Assembly (NCBI RefSeq): GCF_012955605.1
Contig: NZ_CP052135.1
Span: forward strand, 899,501 to 963,500
Source of the DNA: Bacillus fonticola
GTDB taxonomy: Bacteria; Bacillota; Bacilli; Bacillales; JC228
DNA length: 64,000 nucleotides
Direction of reading: 5' to 3'
Shown here: piece after piece, positions 52,660 to 61,890 of the stretch
How the letters are laid out: each line of letters starts with the position of its first letter
How positions within the stretch are numbered: position 1 is the first letter of the stretch
Made by a program: the position numbers and the translations under genes
The notes under the pieces: model-generated
The model's input: the letters and a program-made list of their open reading frames with translations, nothing else
Database searches by the model: none
Told to the model about the DNA's origin: nothing

Positions 52660-55593
52660 ATGAAATGGTTAGAGGCACGCGTGTATGGGTTTGGAACACT
52701 TACTCCGGGTATATATTCCTTTCATCACGAAGCTCAATGTATTTACGGACCGAATGAAACGGGTAAAACGACGTTTGCTCACTTTTTGTCATCGATGCTT
52801 TGGGGGATGCCGAAGCGAAAAGATGGTGAACAACCGTATGCACCTAGGGACGGTAGAAGGTTTGGAGGACAACTAACGGTTGATAGTGACGATACGGGAA
52901 TGTTTACGATTGAACGGATAAAAGATGACAGAGAAACGGTTACAGTAACCTTTGTAGATGGCACCATTCAAGATGGTTCTTGGCTAGAAGAGTGGCTGTC
53001 TCTTTCCTTTAAAGAGTTTGAATCTCTTTTTTGGTTACACCCACGAAACCAGGCTGATCTCGAGGGATTAACAGAAAAGGAATTTGGGAGATTGTTGCTC
53101 TCCACGGGCTTATCAGGTTCAGCACAATGGCTACATTTACAAAAGGAATTACAAACGAAAAAAGAAGAGCTCTTTTTGCCAAGAGGAAGAAAGCCAGTCG
53201 TCAATCAATATTTGAAACGACGTACAGAGGCTAAACGGCAATGGCAACAAAAGCGAAAAGAAGGCGATCTGTATCTTGAAGTGGAGAAAAGAGAGCAACA
53301 GCTATTCGAGGAATTGCAGGAAAAAAGAGCTGCTCTCGAGCGCACACACAACAGATTAAATCGTGAAATAGAATGGGCTTCCTACTGGCCAACGATCAAA
53401 GAGGAGCGTGCCTTGAGACCCCATTTGCCGAAAACACCTGTCAATTTCCCGTCTGAGGGAGACAGGCGTTATAAGGAAAAACAAGATCTTTTACGCTCAA
53501 ATGAATCCGAACTAGAGACATTACGTGAACAACAAAAGTCGCTTGAGAGTCACATAGAATCACTGCAATTACCAAGTCGTGAATGGTACGAAGAAACGAA
53601 AGCCTTACTTCAAAAAAAAGAACGTACTGATATGCTGATAGATCAAATTGATGAATTGGGGAATAAGGAAAGCAGGTGGAGATCAGAATGGCAACCTGTA
53701 GAAGAGGCGTTGTTTACTCATTCACCTAACTCATCACCGCCGTCGTTAGAACCGCTTTGGCACGGTATCGAAGCTTGGCAAAAATTTGTCTACACGTTGG
53801 AGGAAAAAAGGGAAAAGCGGCAATCCATCGAACAGGATATCGTTTCTTTCCAGCGCCAACAACAAAATCTACGAGAAGAACAACCTTCCTCTGAAGACAT
53901 AGAGGTAGCGGAAAAGATTGTCACAGAGTACGAACAACAGCTAGAAAATGAAAAGCGTTCCCAAGATGAAAGATCTACATTCGAGCGCTTGCAAGCACAA
54001 CAACGTTACATGCACAAAATATGGTCGGGACTTCAAATCGGTTTTGCTGTGCTGCTTTGCTTTAGTGTAGCTCTATACGTTTGGTTTGAGGAGACGGCAC
54101 CTGTTGCTGGCATCTTGGCAATCGTATCGATTGTACTATTTGGGCTGGTGACGTTTTTTCGTAAAAAGACTGCACATCTATGGCAGAACCCCTCTTTTAA
54201 AGAGGTACCACAGAGCAATCACACAAAAGATGAGTTCATCAAAGCGTGCTTACTTTTAGACCGGCACAGCGAGAGTGAACAACGGCAAGATGCGATACAT
54301 GATCGCCTAACTGAGAGAAAGTTAGAGCAAGAACGCCTTGTACAAGAAGTTGAGAAACAAACGGAAGAGCAGGAAAATTTAACGAACTTAAGTTTGCAAT
54401 TAGGAAGAGAGCTGGGCTTACCTTTTCGCGAGGAGCTTCTTCGCGCCCACCCAAAATCATATATGGAACGGGTGCGGGAGTGGCACGTAGCCAAAAAAGA
54501 TAGTTTGAACGATATACGGCGCAAGGAAGCATTACAGCAACAATATGATGGAGTTTTGGAGCGATTGACGGCATGGGAGGCTGAGCACGCCACGGCAATT
54601 GCTTTGAACTCAATAGAAAGTCGATGGAGAAACATTGAACACACTTATCAGCAGTGGAACGAGTGGTCCCAGCAACGCAAAGAACAGGAGCGGGACCTCA
54701 TACAGATAAAGCAGCGAATACACTTGTTACAAACAGAGAAATCACGACTCCATGAAGAGATATACGAATTATTCAAAGAGGCTGGTGTAGAAGATGAGGC
54801 AAACTTCTACAGGCGTTTTCAAGAGTGGAAGGCGCAGGAAGCTTATGCGCGCATAGTCCCAACGTTAGCAGCGTCGTCGTTTTCACAGGAAGAACGATTA
54901 GAAAAGGAACCACCCACAGAGCATAAGCAACAAACGCTGAGGGGCGCTTTGCAGCGGCTTCAACAAGAAGTGGACGGATTAACAGAAGCCTACACAGCGC
55001 AGCGTCATGTTCGAGAAGAAGTGGAGAGAAGCGGAATAGAGAGGGATGCCCTCCAAAATTTCATTGATGTCGATGAGAAGACACGAACCGCAGCAAAAGA
55101 ATGGGCAGCGTATGAGTTGGCTACTCACTGGATGCAGCAAGTCACTAACCACTTTCAACAACATACGTTACCTGTGCTTCTTAAAACAACGTCAGAGTGG
55201 TTTTCAATCGTGACGGATGGAGCGTACACCAGTATTCAATACAGACCAGAAACAGGTTTATTGGGGGCAACTCATCGGAGTGGCATCACATATCCAGTTG
55301 AACAACTAAGTCAAGGTACAAAAGAACTCCTCCATGTCCTCATGCGAATGGCATTTGCCGTTCACCAGCCAATGAAGCGAACCGTCCCGTTTTTATTAGA
55401 TGAATTATTTGCCCACATTGACGAAGAACGGGCGCGGCGATTGCTACCGTTTTTAAAGAACATTGCAAAAGACAGGCAAGTGTTTGTATTTACTTGTCAC
55501 AGCTGGGTTACGGAATTATGGGCAGAAGTGGAAGTACCTGTCGTGTCGTTGCTTCCACAGGTGGAGAAAAAGAAATTTATGCAAACTCCGTAA
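52660..55593 (+). CDS. yhaN: YhaN, SbcC-like coiled-coil ATPase with membrane hairpin
   Basis: A 977-aa SMC/Rad50-like ATPase. Walker A is GPNETGKT (residues 30-37); signature LSQGTKELLHVLMRM and Walker B FLLDELFAHID are near the C-terminus; long coiled coils lie between. In the middle (about residues 455-505) two hydrophobic helices (GLQIGFAVLLCFSVALYVWF and AGILAIVSIVLFGLVTFF) take the place of the usual hook, so the coiled-coil tip is probably membrane-inserted. It forms a nuclease complex with YhaO. Confidence 0.92.
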   Translation: MKWLEARVYGFGTLTPGIYSFHHEAQCIYGPNETGKTTFAHFLSSMLWGMPKRKDGEQPYAPRDGRRFGGQLTVDSDDTGMFTIERIKDDRETVTVTFVDGTIQDGSWLEEWLSLSFKEFESLFWLHPRNQADLEGLTEKEFGRLLLSTGLSGSAQWLHLQKELQTKKEELFLPRGRKPVVNQYLKRRTEAKRQWQQKRKEGDLYLEVEKREQQLFEELQEKRAALERTHNRLNREIEWASYWPTIKEERALRPHLPKTPVNFPSEGDRRYKEKQDLLRSNESELETLREQQKSLESHIESLQLPSREWYEETKALLQKKERTDMLIDQIDELGNKESRWRSEWQPVEEALFTHSPNSSPPSLEPLWHGIEAWQKFVYTLEEKREKRQSIEQDIVSFQRQQQNLREEQPSSEDIEVAEKIVTEYEQQLENEKRSQDERSTFERLQAQQRYMHKIWSGLQIGFAVLLCFSVALYVWFEETAPVAGILAIVSIVLFGLVTFFRKKTAHLWQNPSFKEVPQSNHTKDEFIKACLLLDRHSESEQRQDAIHDRLTERKLEQERLVQEVEKQTEEQENLTNLSLQLGRELGLPFREELLRAHPKSYMERVREWHVAKKDSLNDIRRKEALQQQYDGVLERLTAWEAEHATAIALNSIESRWRNIEHTYQQWNEWSQQRKEQERDLIQIKQRIHLLQTEKSRLHEEIYELFKEAGVEDEANFYRRFQEWKAQEAYARIVPTLAASSFSQEERLEKEPPTEHKQQTLRGALQRLQQEVDGLTEAYTAQRHVREEVERSGIERDALQNFIDVDEKTRTAAKEWAAYELATHWMQQVTNHFQQHTLPVLLKTTSEWFSIVTDGAYTSIQYRPETGLLGATHRSGITYPVEQLSQGTKELLHVLMRMAFAVHQPMKRTVPFLLDELFAHIDEERARRLLPFLKNIAKDRQVFVFTCHSWVTELWAEVEVPVVSLLPQVEKKKFMQTP

Positions 55594-55632
55594 GCTTGTT
55601 TTACAATGGAAGTAAGAAGGGAGAGAATGCGC

Positions 55633-56598
55633 ATGGCCAAAGGGTTAACCATCTATGAATCAGGAGAATCTTTAGATCAATTTGCACTGATCAAATCGAT
55701 GCAAAAAGGGACAGCCAGCAATGGTAAACCTTTTTTGACGTTACTATTTCAAGATAAAACAGGGGAACTGGAAGCTAAGCTGTGGGATGCGTCTTTAGAA
55801 GATGAAAAAACGTATGCACCGCAGACGATTGTGAAGATTCAAGGTGACGTCCAAACGTACCGTGGTCGGATGCAATTACGTTTACGCAGTATTCGTCCCG
55901 TTGCGGAAGGTGATGGCGTGACTGTTAGGGACTTTTTAGAAACAGCGCCGTTGTCTGAAGAAGAGATGGCATCGGAAATGACGCAATTTATTTTTGAAAT
56001 GCGCAATCCAGCCATTCAACGCATTACCCGCCATTTAATGAAAAAGCATAACAAAGCTTTTTTGACGTATCCAGCCGCTACTCGTAACCACCACGAATTT
56101 GTGTCTGGGTTGGCTTACCATGTCGTGAGCATGTTGCGAATAGCTAAATCACTGGCTGATTTGTATCCATCATTAGATAGAGATTTGCTGTATGCAGGAA
56201 TTTTATTACACGACCTCGGGAAAGTGACAGAACTCAGTGGACCTGTCGCAACAGAATATACAACGACGGGTCAACTGATCGGTCATATTAATCTTATGGT
56301 CACTGAAATTGCCGAAGCGGCTAAAGAGTTAGAGATTGAGGGAGAAGAAGTTGTCGTGTTGCAGCATCTTGTTTTAAGTCACCACGGCAAAGGAGAGTGG
56401 GGAAGTCCAAAGCCGCCACTCGTGAAAGAAGCAGAAATTCTTCATTATATTGATAACCTTGATGCGAAGATGAATATGATGGATCGTGCTCTAGATCGAG
56501 CGAAGCCAGGTGAGTTCACGGAGCGAGTCTTTGCATTAGAAAACCGTGCTTTCTATAAGCCTACTTTTTCCCGATCTTTGGAAAAGACGACAACATAA
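55633..56598 (+). CDS. yhaM: YhaM 3'-5' exoribonuclease
   Basis: About 321 aa. An N-terminal OB fold (about 15-100) is followed by an HD domain, with the metal motif [12 protein letters not shown]...LLHDLGK and a later [15 protein letters not shown]. YhaM degrades RNA and DNA 3'-5' in B. subtilis. ATG 55633 ([13 protein letters not shown]) is chosen because it matches the family start and AAGGGAG is well placed. Confidence 0.94.
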   Translation: MAKGLTIYESGESLDQFALIKSMQKGTASNGKPFLTLLFQDKTGELEAKLWDASLEDEKTYAPQTIVKIQGDVQTYRGRMQLRLRSIRPVAEGDGVTVRDFLETAPLSEEEMASEMTQFIFEMRNPAIQRITRHLMKKHNKAFLTYPAATRNHHEFVSGLAYHVVSMLRIAKSLADLYPSLDRDLLYAGILLHDLGKVTELSGPVATEYTTTGQLIGHINLMVTEIAEAAKELEIEGEEVVVLQHLVLSHHGKGEWGSPKPPLVKEAEILHYIDNLDAKMNMMDRALDRAKPGEFTERVFALENRAFYKPTFSRSLEKTTT

Positions 56599-56661
56599 GC
56601 ATAAACTGGACAACCCCCTCATACATTAGGAGTAAAGGATACTTGTGAAGGAGGGTACGAC

Positions 56662-56850
56662 ATGGATCTTCCGCTTTGGGTGATTGCCGTCGTCATCGGA
56701 GTTGTCTTCAGTGCGTTTATGACTGTCAAAACGACACGTGATGAACAGAAACAAGAGCAAGAATGGATTGAGCAAGAAGGTGAAGTGTTCGTTAAACGGA
56801 TGGAAGAGGAGCGCGACGAACGTAGAGACCGACAAGTTTCACAAGGATAA
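56662..56850 (+). CDS. yhaL: YhaL-like sporulation membrane protein
   Basis: A 62-aa single-span protein: LPLWVIAVVIGVVFSAFMTV forms the membrane helix, and a highly charged coiled tail (DEQKQEQEWIEQEGEVFVKR) faces the cytosol. Position between yhaM and prsA agrees with YhaL. ATG 56662 follows GAAGGAGG. Its mechanistic role is not known. Confidence 0.85.
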   Translation: MDLPLWVIAVVIGVVFSAFMTVKTTRDEQKQEQEWIEQEGEVFVKRMEEERDERRDRQVSQG

Positions 56851-56856
56851 AAATGT

Positions 56857-56893
56857 AAAAACGGTTGCCCTTTTTTGGGACAACCGTTTTTTA
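56857..56893. terminator. Bidirectional terminator, yhaL and prsA
   Basis: Stem AAAACGGTTG / CAACCGTTTT with an inner CCC/GGG pairing and T-runs on both strands, between convergent genes. Confidence 0.95.
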
Positions 56894-56904
56894 AAAGAAG
56901 AGGA

Positions 56905-57885
56905 TTACTCATCTTCAGTATTTTCTTCTGTTTCAGTACCAGCGTCTTCTCCAGTCGCTGGATCCTCCTCTGAGGTTGTATCTTCCTCAGCTGTGCCACC
57001 CTCGGTATCTTCTTCTACCGCAGGTGCTGGTGGTGCTTCAGGCGCCTGGAAAGAATCCATCACTACTTGTAGATCTTCATCTGAAATGGATACGTTCGCC
57101 GCTTCAATCTCACGTGCCATTGCGGCTTGTACAGTTTGTTGGTCAAGCATACCGGAAAGAATTTCTTCTTCAATGTCGTCCCTCATATCTTCCAACGCAG
57201 GTTTTTCAAGTCGTTGGATAACATGCCAGCCGTTCTCTGTTTGTACAGGTTCGCTAATTTCATCAATTTCAAGGGCAGCGACAGCCTCTTCAAATTCAGG
57301 CACCATAACGCCTTTTTCGAACGCCCCTAAGTCCCCACCTTTTGATGCAGAACCAGGATCTGTAGAGTTTTCTTCAGCAAGTGTGGCAAAGTCTGCACCA
57401 TCGTCTAGTTGCTGCTTAATATCGTTAGCTGCTTCCTCATCAGCCACTAAAATATGGCGTGCAGCGTATTCTTTTGCGTCGTAAGCCTCTTGAATTTGTT
57501 CATCCGTGACCTCAACTCCGTCCAAAGCGGCTTTTTCTTGAAGCATGCTCATTTTCAGCATCACACGAAGAGCATCCTCGTCTTGGAACCCGCTCTGTGC
57601 TAAAGCCATCTGGAACGAGTCACCAAGCTGTTCTTTCATGCCCGCTATTTCAGTATCAATTTCTTCTTCAGTTACTTCATATTTCTCGCTAAGAACTTTT
57701 TCAAGCAATAGTGTTTGCAAAGCTTGAGGACCTACTTGTGCCTTCATTTCTTCATATAACTCATTTTGTGTAATATTCCCTGCATCAGTTTCTGCGATCG
57801 TTGCAGAATCATCATTTTCGTTACTACAAGCGCCTAGAATGAGCACACCCGCAGTTAACGTTATTCCTAAAACCCATTTTCTCAT
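56905..57885 (-). CDS. prsA: PrsA foldase lipoprotein (parvulin PPIase)
   Basis: About 326 aa. The lipobox ILGAC gives a lipid-anchored, extracytoplasmic protein. The parvulin domain (AARHILVADEEAANDIKQQL ... SKGGDLGAFEKGVMVPEFEE ... ENGWHVIQRLE) is at about residues 145-235. PrsA assists folding of secreted proteins. The last 35 residues are an unusual acidic, Thr/Glu-rich tail (EEDTTSEEDPATGED). ATG 57885 is chosen over GTG 57897, which is too close to GGAG. Confidence 0.95.
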   Translation of the reverse strand: MRKWVLGITLTAGVLILGACSNENDDSATIAETDAGNITQNELYEEMKAQVGPQALQTLLLEKVLSEKYEVTEEEIDTEIAGMKEQLGDSFQMALAQSGFQDEDALRVMLKMSMLQEKAALDGVEVTDEQIQEAYDAKEYAARHILVADEEAANDIKQQLDDGADFATLAEENSTDPGSASKGGDLGAFEKGVMVPEFEEAVAALEIDEISEPVQTENGWHVIQRLEKPALEDMRDDIEEEILSGMLDQQTVQAAMAREIEAANVSISDEDLQVVMDSFQAPEAPPAPAVEEDTEGGTAEEDTTSEEDPATGEDAGTETEENTEDE

Positions 57886-57897
57886 AGAATTGTACAC

Positions 57898-58189
57898 TCC
57901 TCTGTTGATGTGGCTATAGCCAGTCTCTCGGTGCAGTTGTGGGCTGACCGAGGAGGGACTGTTGAACTTGAATCACTTGACAAGGACAAGCCCAACGTAT
58001 ATTGAATACTATACCACAGGTGCCAATTCCGTCAAAAAGGAATGAGGAACATTCTATTACAATTTATTGACGAACAGTCGATGTTATAGAGATCGTCAAA
58101 TTTCTTTCGAGCAAACTGGGCATCCGCCATGCCACTTTTATAGTTTCCACATATAGTGTTATCGAATAGCAAAAAAGGAGGTCAAAACA
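57898..58189. other. Intergenic region between prsA and the YjcZ genes
   Basis: A 292-bp divergent region containing promoters of prsA (minus) and of the microprotein genes (plus). It shows no further gene. An A/T-rich stretch, TTATCGAATAGC, precedes the first YjcZ ribosome binding site. Confidence 0.4.
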
Positions 58190-58273
58190 ATGAGCTACGG
58201 TTATAGTTCTGGATTTGCGCTACTCGTCGTATTGTTCATTCTCTTGATCGTCGTCGGGGCAGCATACCTTTAA
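58190..58273 (+). CDS. YjcZ family microprotein 1
   Basis: A 27-aa ORF: MSYGYSSGFALLVVLFILLI followed by VVGAAYL, with AAAAAGGAGG upstream. The YjcZ/YhcZ-type sporulation microproteins consist of a short Gly/Tyr head and one membrane helix. It is the first of three tandem paralogues. Confidence 0.9.
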   Translation: MSYGYSSGFALLVVLFILLIVVGAAYL

Positions 58274-58379
58274 AAGGGACGTTCCGTAAAGAAAAAAATA
58301 AAAACGAAGACAGTCGCCTAGTCGCAAAGCTAGGTGGTTGAATAGAATACGGTAGATACCTTATAAAGGAGGTGTCACG

Positions 58380-58463
58380 ATGGGTAACGCATACGGCGCG
58401 GGATTCGCATTGATTGTCGTGTTGTTCATCTTGTTGATTATCGTTGGAGCTGCTTGGCTATAA
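58380..58463 (+). CDS. YjcZ family microprotein 2
   Basis: A 27-aa ORF: MGNAYGAGFALIVVLFILLI followed by IVGAAWL, with AAAGGAGG upstream. It is a paralogue of its two neighbours, with the FALxVVLFILLI core conserved. Confidence 0.9.
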   Translation: MGNAYGAGFALIVVLFILLIIVGAAWL

Positions 58464-58535
58464 GCAGAAAAGGCGAAAGTACTCCTGAAAAAGGATGCTT
58501 TTACCGTATACCTTAAATAAGGAGGTGCCGCCACT

Positions 58536-58625
58536 ATGGGTGGAGCTGGAGCTTACGGCGGAGGATTTGCACTTGTTGTTGTGCTTTTCATCCTTTTAAT
58601 CATCATTGGGGCTTCTTGGTTATAA
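58536..58625 (+). CDS. YjcZ family microprotein 3
   Basis: A 29-aa ORF: MGGAGAYGGGFALVVVLFIL followed by LIIIGASWL, with ATAAGGAGG upstream. It is the last and slightly longer member; a terminator follows. Confidence 0.9.
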   Translation: MGGAGAYGGGFALVVVLFILLIIIGASWL

Positions 58626-58634
58626 AAAAGATTC

Positions 58635-58662
58635 GCCACTCTCATTTGAGGGTGGCTTTTTC
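58635..58662 (+). terminator. Terminator of the YjcZ cluster
   Basis: Stem GCCACTCT / AGGGTGGC followed by TTTTTC. Confidence 0.85.
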
Positions 58663-58682
58663 ATGTCTGAACAAGTATCAAA

Positions 58683-58716
58683 AAGAAGCCCGATCAAATG
58701 AACGGGCTTCTTTTTA
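58683..58716. terminator. Terminator of the 59-aa membrane protein gene
   Basis: Stem AAGAAGCCCG / CGGGCTTCTT with T-runs on both strands (AAAAAG on the left). Confidence 0.85.
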
Positions 58717-58893
58717 AGTGAAAAGAATTTCAATATAAGAACTCACAAGCAGTATGGTGACGAGAACATTAATTGTCCGAAATACTTTTCCGTGCCGGTC
58801 CTCAGGGATCTCTCGCTGTGCAATGAGAGAAGCCGTCATGTTGTTAATGGAATACAAGAAGAAAACGGCAAAAACAAAGAAAATAGAGACCAT
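58714..58893 (-). CDS. Small membrane protein (59 aa)
   Basis: A short gene on the minus strand: MVSIFFVFAVFFLYSINNMT, then ASLIAQREIPEDRHGKVFRT and INVLVTILLVSSYIEILFT. It has two hydrophobic segments separated by a charged loop, an excellent ribosome binding site (AAAAGGAGG, 7 nt before the ATG) and its own terminator directly at the stop codon. No family is recognised. Confidence 0.8.
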   Translation of the reverse strand: MVSIFFVFAVFFLYSINNMTASLIAQREIPEDRHGKVFRTINVLVTILLVSSYIEILFT

Positions 58894-58981
58894 CCTGAAA
58901 CCTCCTTTTCACTCTCCTATAAGAATACCAAAAATGATTAAAGAAAGATAGGGAGATCCCCTACCTTTCTTTAAAACTGGC

Positions 58982-59521
58982 TTACTCTGCAACTAATACT
59001 TCGCAACGATCACCATTCTCTTCAACAAAAGAACGGCGTGGACAAAGTAATAAAGATCGAACGAATGCAAAGTCAATGACACAAATCCCTGTATGGAAGG
59101 CAAACAGCAATGTGGTGTAATGAGCATACGCTGGGAAAGCAAAGAGTGCCACGAACATCAAGGATGTCATAACGAAAAATGGAAAAAGAAGACTACTTAC
59201 GTATAGCGTCTTGGGTACAGGCTGAAGTAAGTTTATTTGAACGTAGGGTATAACGAAACATTTTCGCTTCCAATTATATTGACAATGTACTCTACACAGT
59301 GCTAATGGAACGGTGTGAAGCCACTTATGGAGCGGAAACATAAGATATACAGAAATGAAAAGGACAAGTGTGTTTGTATCTTTTAGCACAGGTGCAGCTA
59401 TAAAAGCAGAAACAGGTATATAAAAAATTAAAAAGGATAAGAGCATAGTAATTACAGATAAAAGCGATATACGGTGAATGTCATCACGTCTTGTAAATGT
59501 AATTGTTTTCCAACAGTGCAC
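58982..59521 (-). CDS. DUF3267-like membrane protein
   Basis: A 179-aa protein with four hydrophobic segments. The short motif PLHKWLHTVP is similar to the HxxxH-type motif of DUF3267 membrane proteins, some of which look like degenerate metalloproteases. The HELxH form is not present. The ATG is at 59521; upstream is the hpr gene in the same orientation. Proteins of this kind occupy the yhaJ-hpr region in other Bacillaceae. Function is unknown. Confidence 0.6.
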   Translation of the reverse strand: MHCWKTITFTRRDDIHRISLLSVITMLLSFLIFYIPVSAFIAAPVLKDTNTLVLFISVYLMFPLHKWLHTVPLALCRVHCQYNWKRKCFVIPYVQINLLQPVPKTLYVSSLLFPFFVMTSLMFVALFAFPAYAHYTTLLFAFHTGICVIDFAFVRSLLLCPRRSFVEENGDRCEVLVAE

Positions 59522-59671
59522 TGTTAATCATCCTTCGTCATTCCGTCTATTTCAAAATCCTTTTCATACTTTACGACGGAGTGAAGGGAAAATCAATAGT
59601 TCTTTTGTAAATCTTTTCATTGACATTCAATTGAATAGTGTAAATCTCCGAACTCAAAAGAACGAAACCCC

Positions 59672-60292
59672 TTAAGAGCTGATTTGTTCCCATTTTGGAA
59701 TGGAAGACGGCTCATTGCTTTTTTTTTGTAACGTTCCATTTCGATCTTCAAAGTCATACGTTACGTTATGAGTGCACTTCTCGAAAATTTCCATAAAATC
59801 ATCACCGTAAACGTTACGGAGGATAGCCATAATATCGTGGAATTCTGGAAACTTTCCATATAAATGGCGAAGAGGAAGAGCCCCACTAAAAGCTGCGTTA
59901 GTTTCAGGTTCATAACTTTCCAGCGATTTCAGTAACAATTCTTCACCTTCTTCAGTTAATTGTACATACGTGTTCCGTTTGTCATCTTGTCGTTTTAATA
60001 AACATAACAATCCACGATCTTCTAACTTTTTAGAAAAATTAAAGGCTGTAGAGACATGCATAACCCCAAATTTTGCGACGTCCGATATCGAAGCACCGCC
60101 TAAATGATACGCAATCCACAAAATATGATGTTCATTTAAATTTAAGTCGAATGGCTTAATCCAACACTGCCAGTCCTTTTCGACTGCTTTCCATAGTGCC
60201 TTTGATAGTTGTGCCATTCGCTGGCTAAAAAGAAGGGCGTCACGTCTATCGTATGGTGGTTGTGTCAGTCTATTGACCCCAGTTTCCTTCAT
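59672..60292 (-). CDS. hpr: Hpr/ScoC, MarR family transition-state regulator
   Basis: A 206-aa protein of the ScoC type: a MarR winged helix ([20 protein letters not shown] and [20 protein letters not shown]) plus the Hpr-specific N- and C-terminal extensions. Hpr represses protease, motility and sporulation genes in B. subtilis. ATG 60292 follows GGGAGCAGG. It is followed by the DUF3267 gene and preceded by yhaH. Neighbouring genes prsA and trpP agree with the B. subtilis order. Confidence 0.93.
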   Translation of the reverse strand: MKETGVNRLTQPPYDRRDALLFSQRMAQLSKALWKAVEKDWQCWIKPFDLNLNEHHILWIAYHLGGASISDVAKFGVMHVSTAFNFSKKLEDRGLLCLLKRQDDKRNTYVQLTEEGEELLLKSLESYEPETNAAFSGALPLRHLYGKFPEFHDIMAILRNVYGDDFMEIFEKCTHNVTYDFEDRNGTLQKKSNEPSSIPKWEQISS

Positions 60293-60314
60293 GGATCCTG
60301 CTCCCTCTTTTCTG

Positions 60315-60683
60315 TTATGTTTTTTTTGAAACGGATGCCTCTAATTGTGCTAACGTTCGTTGAATCTGTTCCACTTCTTCTTCAATATTGGTCATGTGTG
60401 GGTTTGTATGTTCATGCCAGTCCTCTACACTTGTCCTCACTTCTCCGACAAATTGAGATAAGGCTTGTTTGCTCTCTGTCGTAAGAGTTTTTACACCTCG
60501 TGTCACTTCTTGAAAACTTGTTTTGGAATCAGACAACAACGCTTTCCATTCAAAAGCTTGTTGGCGAATTTGTTGGATGAGGACTTTACCAGAATTGGGA
60601 GTTGTTAATAAAGTAGCAATACTTCCAATGGCACCACCAGCTAGTAACCCTACCCATAATGATTTTTTTCCCACGTTGATCAC
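60315..60683 (-). CDS. yhaH: YhaH-like YtxH domain protein
   Basis: A 122-aa protein. An N-terminal Gly-rich hydrophobic segment ([20 protein letters not shown]) and PNSGK are the YtxH-domain start; the rest is a long amphipathic helix. YtxH proteins are stress-linked and of uncertain function. ATG 60683 follows GAGGTG. It lies 22 nt upstream of hpr, so the two may be cotranscribed. Confidence 0.85.
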   Translation of the reverse strand: MINVGKKSLWVGLLAGGAIGSIATLLTTPNSGKVLIQQIRQQAFEWKALLSDSKTSFQEVTRGVKTLTTESKQALSQFVGEVRTSVEDWHEHTNPHMTNIEEEVEQIQRTLAQLEASVSKKT

Positions 60684-60823
60684 CTCAAGAATTCGTCTTG
60701 TTTATACAAAGTTCTACAAATTTCACAAAACTCCTCTTTTTCAGAAACTCTTTTTTACACGGACATACAGAGCTTGACCGCTTCATATAGTAGCGTAGAG
60801 CGGTTTCGAGGGAGGAGATAAGA

Positions 60824-61015
60824 ATGACGATATTTGTCACAGTCCTATTTATCACAAGTGTACTCCTGTTTTTGGGAATGCTGAAGATGGTATTGACATG
60901 GAATCGTTCCCGTATGTATCCTCCAAAACCTGTTCTCCAAAAAAGGATACGTACATATGCAGCTGGGTCAGCGATCACATTCTTTTTTGCCCTATTGTTG
61001 TTTTATATGAACTAA
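60824..61015 (+). CDS. Small membrane protein (63 aa)
   Basis: Two hydrophobic segments (TIFVTVLFITSVLLFLGMLK and TYAAGSAITFFFALLLFYMN) flank a basic loop. The ribosome binding site GGGAGGAG is strong. I do not recognise the family. It is transcribed divergently from yhaH and followed by a terminator. Confidence 0.75.
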   Translation: MTIFVTVLFITSVLLFLGMLKMVLTWNRSRMYPPKPVLQKRIRTYAAGSAITFFFALLLFYMN

Positions 61016-61017
61016 TG

Positions 61018-61062
61018 AAAAAGGAGAATCTCCCAAGCTGGGAATGGATTCTCCTTTTATTG
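61018..61062 (+). terminator. Terminator after the 63-aa gene
   Basis: Stem AAAGGAGAATC / GATTCTCCTTT with an inner CCCA/TGGG pairing, followed by TATTG. Confidence 0.8.
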
Positions 61063-61099
61063 TTTACATCGGCGCTAAAAACATTCTCTGTCGTTGGTG

Positions 61100-61633
61100 T
61101 TAGACAGTAGGTGTGTTATTCACTTCGTTTACAGAGCCAGTTCGTTGATGGAGTGATTTTGCAATTGGATAGATAACTGCCATGAAGATGGCACTTAATG
61201 CTGCTGTTGGCAACACGATTGAATAGAACATGATTCCGACTGCACCTGGCAATTCGATTAGGAAACTAGCAAATGTTAAAAAGAACAAGCCGGAAATCGT
61301 TGTACCTACGAAAGCAAAAATCGCAGCAACAGCCGTTTTTTGAAGTAGTTTTGCAAATAATGTATAAAGGCCAAGTAAAATGAGTGCGGTCAACACCTTG
61401 TCAATTAGGTTTGGAATAAAGGCACCAGCCATCCCGGTTAAGCCAGCAAGTACACCAGCAACAAACCCGACGATCAGCGTGTTTTGCAACTTTGGAAACA
61501 GCAAAATACTTAAAATCATCATGACCGGAATAAAGTCTGGTTTCATTCCACCAACGAGACCTGGTACGACTGCTTGTAAGACAGCCCCCATTCCAAGAAG
61601 TAAGGCCGACAGTACAAGTTCTTTTGTTTTCAT
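61100..61633 (-). CDS. trpP: Tryptophan transporter TrpP
   Basis: A 177-aa protein with five or six hydrophobic segments (LVLSALLLGMGAVLQAVVPG at the start, then GLVGGMKPDFIPVMMILSIL), as in B. subtilis TrpP/YhaG. It imports tryptophan across the cytoplasmic membrane. The ATG at 61633 is immediately preceded by the last triplet of a TRAP-binding site, with GGAGAG as ribosome binding site within it. Confidence 0.92.
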   Translation of the reverse strand: MKTKELVLSALLLGMGAVLQAVVPGLVGGMKPDFIPVMMILSILLFPKLQNTLIVGFVAGVLAGLTGMAGAFIPNLIDKVLTALILLGLYTLFAKLLQKTAVAAIFAFVGTTISGLFFLTFASFLIELPGAVGIMFYSIVLPTAALSAIFMAVIYPIAKSLHQRTGSVNEVNNTPTV

Positions 61634-61634
61634 T

Positions 61635-61687
61635 CTATTCTCTCCTCATCTCAACTTACTAATCTAAAAACCTCATCTCAACTGCTC
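61635..61687 (-). promoter_or_regulatory. trpP: TRAP-binding site overlapping the trpP ribosome binding site
   Basis: On the minus strand nine NAG triplets read GAG, GAG, GAG, TAG, TAG, GAG, GAG, GAG, TAG, with spacers of 5, 2, 5, 2, 6, 2, 2 and 2 nt, ending 1 nt before the ATG. TRAP (MtrB) binding to such triplets blocks ribosome access in B. subtilis trpP. The mtrB gene is expected elsewhere in the genome. Confidence 0.88.
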
Positions 61688-61849
61688 ACAGTATAACACA
61701 ATTTGTTCAATTTGGGAATACGAAGTGTCACACAATTCTGGTAATAGATGGAGACCCATACGACGAGACGGGTTTCGCTTACATGGATGCAAGTGTGTTC
61801 GCTAACGGACAGAAAAGTGACCTCGATAACGAACTAGTCTGATGCAGCA

Positions 61850-61884
61850 AAAAATAAAAACGCCAAACAACAAAGTTTGGCGTT
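61850..61884 (-). terminator. Terminator after hit
   Basis: Perfect stem AACGCCAAAC / GTTTGGCGTT with a 6-nt loop and a TTTTTATTTTTT tail on the minus strand. Confidence 0.95.
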
Positions 61885-61890
61885 AGGAGA

